Part shown: piece by piece, positions 56,780 to 64,000 of the stretch
Layout of the letters: every line of letters starts with the position of its first letter
Numbering within the stretch: position 1 is the stretch's first letter
Source of the DNA: Diatrype stigma
Taxonomy: Eukaryota; Ascomycota; Sordariomycetes; Xylariales; Diatrypaceae
Reading direction: 5' to 3'
Length of the DNA stretch: 64,000 nucleotides
NCBI GenBank assembly: GCA_022225965.2
Contig: JAKJXP020000004.1
Span: forward strand, 186,001-250,000
Notes under the pieces: generated by a model
Databases searched by the model: none
Told to the model about the DNA's origin: nothing
What the model saw: only the letters and a program-made list of their open reading frames with translations
Position numbers and translations under genes: made by a program

Positions 56780-58863
56780 ATGGGACAAGCCCACTCAGAT
56801 GAGGCTACGCCTCTGTCCAAGGAGGAGATCATAGCACAGCTGGTGAGATTCCCTGCTTACCCCCGGCCGTATATCCCGCCTTGACAGTTCAGCTGTACGT
56901 GGCGTTGTGACTTTGCTAACGAAGTCAAACCATCTTCTCGACAAGCGGATAGGCCGAGAAGTTCGCCCGTAGATGCTTCGAGCCGCTGGAGCTGTACTCC
57001 TTCAAAGACACCTTCAAATCCCTTGCCGACCATGAGCCGAGCACCGGCATCCGCTACCTCAAGGAGGACACCATCGCCCGCTTCCTCGAGCTTCCCGACA
57101 TCCTGGCCGTATCGCCCGTGATATTCAGCATGCTCTCGTACATCGGCGCCTTCCCGTTCCTCGAGGACGCCCCCGCCGTGCTCGGCTTCGAGCAGATGAT
57201 CATGGTCGTGACCATCATGACGGGGCGCTATGCCAAGGTCCTGACCAAGAGCGCCAGCAACAGGAGGAAGCTGCTGTTCAAGAGCCTGGCGGTCTACGAT
57301 CGGAAGCTTTCTGAGATCGAGAAGCAGCGGCAGCAGAGCGAAACAAAGACTGTCGCGGAGACGAAAGCCAGCGCAGGTGATAATGCCAGAAGCCATGCGC
57401 TCGGCTTCGCCGTGGACATGGCTGGCGACGACCCGGATGACGAGAACGCCGACGACGATGATGACGAGCTTGTGCTGGGGGCTTTCGATTCGCTGGATAT
57501 CAACGACGCCTTCAAGGCAGGCGACGTCCACTCGGCCACGACGCACGGCGCCATGATCCCCGCGGACAACTTCCGCAAGCTCATCATGCTGCTGCTCCTC
57601 GTCGCGCCCCTCGAAGCGCAGGAGAACCTGTCCAGCTACGCGGACCGGGTGCAGGGCGCGGAGCTCGAGTGCCTGCGGGCCACGGCCGAGGACGTGCTGT
57701 CGGCCTTCCTCGACGTGGAGCGGTCGCCGGGCATCACGTTCACGCAGTTCCGACGCGTGCTGCCCGTCAGCTTCCCCTTCCTGTTCGACGGCTTCAACCC
57801 CCTGTTCGAGCACTTCCTCTTCTCCAAGAACCTAGATTTCACGAAACGGCGGGGCGACGCGCCCAACGCGAACGCGAACGCGAACAGGAAGCCCGCCGCG
57901 CCGCAGGTGGACATCCAGCAGCCCCCGCTCTTGCAGGACGCGGGCGGCCAGATCATGAACCTCAGCGTCCTCTCCCAGCTCTCCTTCTTCCTGCCGGGCA
58001 GCGACCTCTTCCGGCGCCTGCGGCTGCTGTACTCGGGCGCCGACGCCGGCTTCTCCATGGGCAGCTTCGAGGCCAAGGTGTTCAACTGGCGCGCGCCGAC
58101 CATCTTCCTGGTCTCGGGCACGCGGCTGTCCTCCGACTCGCCAACCGGCGGCTCCGCGGGCGTGTTCGCCGACTCCCTGCCGCCGAAGCGGCTTCCCAAC
58201 GACAATAGCGGTGGTGGTGGTGGTGGCTCCGGAGACCGAGGGGAGGAGGACCGCCGGCTCGTGTTCGGCGCCTACGTGACGCAGCCCTGGCGCCAGACGC
58301 ACAAGGAGTGCTTCGGGACCGCCGAGACGGTGCTGTTCCAGCTCAGCCCGACGCACGACGTCTTCCCGGCGTCGGCCCTGAACGCCGACCGCGTCGCGTT
58401 CGCGAAGCCGCCCTTCCCGATGCCGGGCATCTCGTTCGGGTGCCCGCACCCGCGATCCAGCCACGCAATGTCGTCGTCGTCCTCCTCCTCCAAGCGCAGC
58501 TCGGACCACTTCGCCGCCACGCGCCAGCTGGGCCCCGTCTCCCTGCTCGTCGACTCGAGCTTCGAGTTCGGCGTCTTCACGCACGACTACACGTCGCGGG
58601 GCGGCGCGTTCGCGGCGGGCGGCGGCGGCGGCCGCCGCCGCGCCGACTTCCAGGAGCGCTTCCGCGTCGACGACCTCGAGGTCTGGGGCTGCGGCGGCGA
58701 CGAGGAGGCCCGGGTCCAGCGCGAGCGCTGGGCCTGGGAGGCCCGCGAGGCCGAGGCCCGGCGCAGGGTCAACCTCGGCACGGGGGACCGCGCTGCGGAC
58801 CGCGCGCTGCTGGAGATGGCGGGGTTGGTGGGGGGGAACCGGAGCGGGGGGTCGATGGGCTGA
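56780..58863 (+). CDS. rtc5: TLDc-domain protein Rtc5
   Basis: Yeast Rtc5 is a TLDc protein that interacts with and promotes disassembly of the vacuolar V-ATPase; the name comes from a telomere-capping screen. Exon 1 is 56780-56842 and exon 2 is 56953-58863, with a 110-bp intron, giving 657 residues. The N-terminus MGQAHSDEATPLSKEEI has Gly2 and Ser6, a good N-myristoylation pattern. An N-terminal helical part (FEPLELYSFKDTFKSLAD) is followed by an Asp-rich linker. The TLDc domain (about 350-620) has QLSFFLPGSDLFRRLRLLYS, FSMGSFEAKVFNWRAPTIFL and a split C-terminal SLLVDSSFEFGVFTHDY. It is interrupted by Gly, Ser and Asn-Ala repeats. Very GC-rich sequence gives long open frames on the other strand, which are shadows. 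Confidence 0.9.
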
Positions 58864-59474
58864 GTGGGCTGGGCGGCTTGGTCGATCGGTTAGAGCTCGG
58901 GGTAGCAGAGACATATAACATGGGTTAGCTACAGTGGCTTAACTGGGTTCTGGTGCGCTCGCCTACTTACTTCACTAGAACATTGTGCATTTGGCGTTGG
59001 TTGGGATTCGGGGTAATAATACTGACGAATAAATGAATCAAATCAAGGGATGGATGGATGGATGGATGGCAGGATGAATAGGTAAAGAAGCATCGATACC
59101 GAGCGATAGACATGGAAATGTCATTACACGGAACTCATGTCCAAGTACTTAAGTAGTTAAGCCCTTTGCCTTCAGAGATCGAGAACAGACGTCTCTGCCT
59201 TCCTTCACCAACGCCCCTTTTCAAGATTTGGTGAAATTCAAATGAACATTCATATACCCGTTGCATTTTGAATATATATACATAGGTCAAATTGCACAGA
59301 AGCCACCCACGAGTGAAGAGTCCCTCCCCCCTATCTTGCCAATATTCGTTGATGCAAGTCCCGTTCCGGCCCAGCCAAATCCTGATTTCATACAACATAC
59401 CATCGACGCTCGAGCAACCCAAGTATCCTTTCTTCCTTGGTGGCTTTTTCTTTCACCCCATTTTTGTTAGTTCA
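58864..59474. other. Convergent 3' region with a GGAT microsatellite
   Basis: This holds the 3' ends of RTC5 and RCF1. A (GGAT)n run of about five units lies at 59048-59069. No gene was recognised. Confidence 0.7.
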
Positions 59475-60513
59475 TTATTTCTTCGGTGGTTCAGCCTCTT
59501 TCTTCGGCTGTTCCGTCGGTTTCGCCGCACTTTCATCAGCACCACCTTTCTTCGTGCCGAACCAACCCCCAGCACTAGACAGAGCGCCCAACACACTACT
59601 ACCACCGCCGCCGCCCTCCTTCTTATCCTGCGCGGCCTCGCCCTCCTTCCCCTTCCCCTTCAACTCCTCCTCCTGCCTGCCGACCTCGGCCTTGACGGAG
59701 CCGTCAGCGGCCTTGTCGGCAGCGCGGCGGCCCTCGACGCGCTCGCGGCGGCGGCGCATGGCCTCCTTCAGGTCCTTCTCCTCCTGGTCGCGGACCTCGA
59801 GCTCGCGCAGCCAGCGCTGGTGGCGCTCCTCGGCGCGCTGCTGGGCCTCGAGCTTGATCAGCTCGGCGCGCTTCTCGCGGTCGGCCCCGTAGTACGCCCC
59901 GCCCGCCACGATGGCCACCACCGTGAAGGCCTGCGCCCCGATCCGCGCCCGGAACATCCGCTGCACCTGCTCGTGGTCGCCGCGCCGCATCGCGCGCCAG
60001 GCGTTGTAGAGCGCCAGGCAGGTTAGGGCCGTGCCTGTTTTTGGGGTTTCTTCGTTAAAATCTTGAATTTCGCTTGTTCAAAGCAGTCGGGGGAGGGCGA
60101 GATGTGTTCATCTGAGGTATGTTCTTTTCTAGCTAGGTAGATAGACAGACAACAGGGGAGAGGAAGGTGGTGGTGGTGGATCGCTGCGCTGCTACTGCTG
60201 CTGCTGCTGCGGGGTGTGAATCGGGGGTATCTAATGGCGGCACATTCATTCCATGCCTGCCATCATCTCTGCTCGGTGAAGACAAAAGGGATGGGCGAGA
60301 AGCGTACCGAGTGGGATCAGAGGCTCTTGTCGCAGCTTCCGCGTAACTTTCTGCCAGCCGGTCTCATTGTATTCCCTGCAGAGTTGGTTGACGGGTGAGT
60401 ATATCGTTTCCCAGAGGCCGTTCTGCTTCGGCATATATAATAGATATGGCTCAGTAGGGTAGAACGTACTTGTCCTCGTCGAACGAAGACGGCATCTGAG
60501 ATGGGTCCGCCAT
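59475..60513 (-). CDS. rcf1: Respiratory supercomplex factor 1 (HIG1 domain)
   Basis: This mitochondrial inner-membrane protein assists assembly of complexes III and IV into supercomplexes. Exons are 60513-60470, 60375-60308 and 60034-59475, with introns of 94 and 273 bp, giving 223 residues. The HIG1 domain is reassembled by splicing: NETGWQKVTRKLRQEPLIPLG joins TALTCLALYNAWRAMRRGD and then MFRARIGAQAFTVVAIVAGG, with two membrane helices (about residues 35-55 and 75-95). A long charged, coiled-coil-like region (KRAELIKLEAQQRAEERHQR) and a Gly/Lys/Pro-rich tail follow, as in other filamentous fungal Rcf1 proteins. A CTG run sits inside intron 3. Confidence 0.92.
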
Positions 60514-61078
60514 ATTGCGAGGTTCGTTGGCGCAGCACTTAGTCGATTCCTTTTCAAGAACACCAAGTGCTGGTCAAGTGCTGACGATCGAGGGGGGTGT
60601 TTGGAATGAAGCGAGCTCGGGATACCTTGGGTAGTCGCCTATTGACTATCCAGTGAATGACGATGACGATGACATGGAAGCTCAGGATTCCTTCAACCAG
60701 CCAGCTCATTGGAGAAAAGCAACTATTAGGTACTAAGGTAGGAGGTCTTTAGGTAGGTTTGTATGTAGGTATTCTACCCGGAACCACCTGCACCTGGGCG
60801 CTCGCCCACCTGCAAGCCGAAGCGGCCGGGTCCCTAGTCGAACTTTAACCCACTTTCCAGGGTCTTTATCTTATCATGAACCGCTCATTCAGGGCCTGGG
60901 ATCCACTGTAGCTCCCCTGCCCGCCTGCCGTCCTGCGACGTGCCCCTCCATTATACGATAAAAATAATTTCTGGGGCTTGTGAAGCCATTACAGTCATTG
61001 ACTTATACCTTCATGATATATCTGCCAGACCACGTTCACAACTTCCTTTCCTTCAGCTCCCAGCACTGAATTTCGACG
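60514..61078. promoter_or_regulatory. Divergent promoter of RCF1 and ILV1
   Basis: The 565 bp separate the start codons of two divergent genes for mitochondrial proteins. It contains several AGGTAGG-type motifs near 60735-60775. The TAAACC/ATAAAAATAA-type AT-rich patch near 60955-60970 could serve ILV1. Confidence 0.6.
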
Positions 61079-62959
61079 ATGACGGGTCCAGATACGGTCT
61101 CGATCGATTCCGTACTAGCCAATGGCGCCAGCAACGGCGTCAATGGCCATACCCCTCGCACGCCTTCGCTGTCCGCCCTGTCACTTACGGAGTACAGCGC
61201 AAACCCGTCGCCGCCATCGGAGGACCACCAAGCCCGTATCAGGAAGATAGTTCCGGATGAGTTCATGCTGCCTAACGGGCACCCTGATGTTCGTAACCCT
61301 TTCCACGATAAATCTGCTATATTATTACTATGCAATTTATCACTTATTTCCCTCCCGTGTCTCTTCCTATATGACGAGAATATCTAAATATCCGGTTATG
61401 ACTGCTAACAGCTGACCCCTTTATGTTAGTATCTGCGACTCATCCTTACCTCCCGGGTCTACGAAGCATGCAAGGAGACCTCCTTAACGCCCGCTACCAA
61501 CCTGTCAAACCGACTCGAATGCAATGTCCTACTCAAACGAGAAGATGAACAGCCCGTGTTCAGCTTCAAGCTACGGGGTGCCTATAACAAGATGGCCCAC
61601 CTGGACCGCAACCAGAGCTGGAAGGGCGTCGTTGCTTGCAGCGCTGGAAACCACGCCCAGGGCGTCGCCTACTCGGCCAGGTTGTTGAAGATCCCGGCGA
61701 CCATCGTCATGCCTCAGGGAACACCTAGCATCAAGCACCGGAATGTGTCGCGGCTAGGCGGCTCCGTAGTTCTCCACGGTCCAGACTTCGACGCCGCTAA
61801 GGAGGAGTGCAAGCGGCTAGAGCAGGTGCACGGGCTGATCGACATCCCGCCGTTCGACGACCCGTACGTGATTGCGGGCCAGGGCACCATCGGCATGGAG
61901 CTGCTGCGGCAGACCAACATCCAGAAGCTCGAGGCCATCTTCTGCTGCGTCGGCGGCGGCGGGCTGATCGCGGGCATCGGCGTGTACGTCAAGCGGATCG
62001 CGCCGCATGTCAAGATCATCGGCGTCGAGGCCGAGGACGCCAACGCCATGGTGCAGTCGCTGCAGCGCAAGGAGCGGGTGATGCTTAAAGAGGTGGGCCT
62101 GTTCGCCGACGGCGCGGCCGTCAAGACGGTGGGCGAGGAGACGTTCCGCATCGCGTCCGAAGTGGTGGACGAGGTGATCCTCGTCAACACGGACGAGATC
62201 TGCGCGGCCATCAAGGACGTGTTCGAGGACACGCGGTCGATCGTGGAGCCGGCGGGGGCCCTCTCCCTGGCGGGGCTGAAGCGCTGGGTGGCGGCCAACC
62301 CGTCGGCCGACCCGTCGCGGTCGCTCATCGCCGTCACGAGCGGCGCCAACATGAACTTCGACCGGCTGCGGTTCGTGGCCGAGCGCGCCACGCTCGGCGA
62401 GGGCAAGGAGGCCCTCCTGTGCGTGCGCATCCCCGAGCGGCCGGGGGCCTTCGCCGAGCTCATCGGCCTCGTCATGCCCCACGCCGTGACCGAGTTCTCG
62501 TACCGCTACGCCACGGGCGCGGCGGCCAACGTGCTGCTGGGCATCTCGCTGAGCGGGCCGGCGTCGCAGCGCGCGGCCGAGCTGCCCGAGCTGCTGCGCC
62601 GCATCCAGGAGAGCGGCGCGATGGAGGCCAAGGACCTGTCGGGCGACGAGCTCGCCAAGACCCACGTCCGCTACCTCGTCGGCGGCCGCTCCGACGTCCC
62701 CGACGAGCGCCTGTACATGTTCAACTTCCCCGAGCGGCCGGGCGCCCTCGAGCGCTTCCTCCGCGCCCTGCGCCTGCGCTTCAACATCAGCCTGTTCCAG
62801 TACCGGAACGGCGGGAGCGACGTCGGCAAGGTCCTCACGGGCATCCAGTGCCCCGACGCCGACGTCCCCGACCTCGAGAGGAGCCTCCGCGAGGAGATCG
62901 GGTACCCCTGGACCGACTGCACCGACAGCGACGTGTTCAAGACCTTCTTGCGGACTTGA
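61079..62959 (+). CDS. ilv1: Threonine deaminase (biosynthetic, mitochondrial)
   Basis: This PLP enzyme converts threonine to 2-oxobutyrate, the first step of isoleucine synthesis, and is normally inhibited by isoleucine. Exons are 61079-61288 and 61430-62959, with a 141-bp intron that uses an unusual GTTCGT donor, giving 579 residues. The PLP lysine lies in SFKLRGAYN. Other marks are the Gly-rich phosphate loop [12 protein letters not shown], the substrate loop [10 protein letters not shown] and a C-terminal [12 protein letters not shown]. Two ACT-like regulatory domains ([17 protein letters not shown] and [17 protein letters not shown]) mark the biosynthetic allosteric form rather than the catabolic one. 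The N-terminus is longer than the mature enzyme and Ser/Pro-rich, though not a classical presequence. Confidence 0.96.
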
Positions 62960-63749
62960 TTTCGGCCCGTTGCTCTCTTTGTTTATCAGCCCGTTTCGTC
63001 GGGTATGTTAGTTTAAGGTGGACATGTGACAGTTAAAAAGGGGGATATAATAGCGGCTAGAATGTATAGCAATAGTGATGGTAGAATTTTCCAGATCATT
63101 TCGCCTTAATCACGCTGGAGTCTGGAGTGTCGGTAATCTGAGTTGCATCTGTTTGGTTTGGCTATCTCGGGCTCCTCCTTATACCGCGGAACGAATGTAT
63201 GTAGAATGTAGCTAGACACATGGGAACGGGAAAATGGAAAAGATTGTTAATCGGAAAACCAGAGTTAGCTACAGAATCAATACCCACTGCATTTCAATGA
63301 CCGCAATGCGATCCCTATAATGGGTGTAGATGGAAGTTGCTTGGGTGCTGGCCCGCTGTCTATCCAAGCGCTGTAGTTAGGGGGCCTTGGTTTCTACAGG
63401 TAGGTACTTAAATCCCGTGACCCACTACCCGGAAATGGCCGAAATTTTTCCCAGCGGACGACTCGAAGCTCCGTTCGGGATCTTATCGTAGATGTAACCT
63501 CATACCTGCCACCACTATCAGCCCCCATCCACCACCACCCACAACAAACCGTCAAATCTCCGTCCATCCTCTACTACAGCGCCACGGCGCGCACCGAAAA
63601 AGCAAAGCGAAGTCAAGGCGAGTCCGATCGGCAAGGTGCGCCAGCCAGTACAGTCGGAGGAAAGGCTGAAAGAGAAAGAGAGAGGAGAGACGGAAACAAC
63701 CCGAACCGAACCGAACCGAACCGGTAGGGAAGAAAGAAGGAAGGAGATA
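62960..63749. other. Intergenic region, 3' of ILV1 and leader of the next gene
   Basis: No gene was recognised. Just before the last gene there is a CCGAA pentamer repeated four times (63701-63720) in a purine-rich leader. Confidence 0.65.
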
Positions 63750-64000
63750 ATGGCAGCCGCAACGTCGACCCTCTCGTCCGCCTTCCGGGCGCTGTCCCTC
63801 TCGGCGGTCTCGAAAGCGCCCGTAACCCGACGGATACTGATCGGGGCCCGGCGACAGCAGCAGCCCGTCCGCGCCATCTCACAGGCCGCTCTGACGCCCG
63901 GGGTAGCCGCCCGGCCGACGGCGACGGTTCCTGCGCTATGCTGTTCTTCGGCGACGACGACGGCGACGGGGTTAGCGGCGCATCAGCACACGCACCTACA
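63750..64000 (+). CDS. Probable mitochondrial precursor protein, 5' part only
   Basis: An ATG at 63750 opens a frame that continues past the window edge (83 codons seen). The residues are rich in Ala, Ser, Arg and Thr with hardly any acidic residue (MAAATSTLSSAFRALSLSAV, then RRILIGARRQQQ), a typical mitochondrial presequence. The mature part is not in the window, so the product is unknown. A small mitochondrial ribosomal protein would fit such a leader, but nothing here proves it. Confidence 0.5.
   Translation, partial: MAAATSTLSSAFRALSLSAVSKAPVTRRILIGARRQQQPVRAISQAALTPGVAARPTATVPALCCSSATTTATGLAAHQHTHL

Noticed and set aside
57832..58914. 360-codon minus-strand ORF opposite RTC5
   Set aside because: It is an antisense shadow of a GC-rich coding exon; its translation is low-complexity and the plus strand carries the TLDc domain.
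61714..62665. Long minus-strand ORFs (253 and 282 codons) opposite ILV1
   Set aside because: They are shadows of the conserved threonine deaminase exon, rich in Arg/Ala/His with no domain.

Overview
The window is nuclear DNA of a filamentous ascomycete (Pezizomycotina, most likely Sordariomycetes; a closer placement is not possible from sequence alone). Evidence: genes have short introns (about 50-270 bp) with fungal GTAAGT/CTAAC-type signals; gene families are typical of moulds (non-reducing polyketide synthase, HET domain protein, NACHT NLR, Lap1-type aminopeptidase, pectin lyase); and one retrotransposon carries the C-to-T / G-to-A signature of repeat-induced point mutation (RIP). No rRNA, tRNA or CRISPR was recognised. 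Gene models are hand-spliced from frame continuity, family conservation and splice consensus.

Left part (1-10.8 kb): an intergenic stretch with an 8-bp tandem repeat, then an F-box protein, the GPI mannosyltransferase PIG-M/Gpi14, a TRAX (translin-associated factor X) protein with an 18-nt micro-exon, and a small single-span membrane protein with a His-Ser repeat tail.

Middle (12.4-27.9 kb): a compact secondary-metabolite locus. A three-module NRPS-like carboxylic acid reductase (A-T-R) and a non-reducing PKS (SAT-KS-AT-PT-ACP-ACP-TE, about 2148 aa, ten exons) are divergently transcribed from a 1.1 kb shared promoter; a three-repeat MYB regulator lies 2.3 kb downstream of the PKS. The architecture predicts an orsellinic-acid-type aromatic acid made by the PKS and reduced to its aldehyde by the reductase, with the MYB protein as candidate regulator.

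29.06-35.34 kb: one complete Ty1/copia LTR retrotransposon, with 195-bp LTRs and a TTATC target duplication, destroyed by RIP. Only 267 bp further on begins an intact HET-domain gene.

Right part (38-64 kb): secreted Lap1 aminopeptidase; the thiamine pyrimidine synthase THI5/NMT1, with a TPP riboswitch in a 5'-leader intron plus an upstream ORF; a Kes1-type oxysterol-binding protein; a medium-chain dehydrogenase/reductase; a NACHT-domain NLR; a secreted pectin lyase; the TLDc protein Rtc5; and the divergent pair Rcf1 (respiratory supercomplex factor) and Ilv1 (threonine deaminase). The window ends inside the first exon of a probable mitochondrial precursor protein. Housekeeping genes therefore flank an accessory core (12-38 kb) of metabolite genes, a dead transposon and an allorecognition-type gene.
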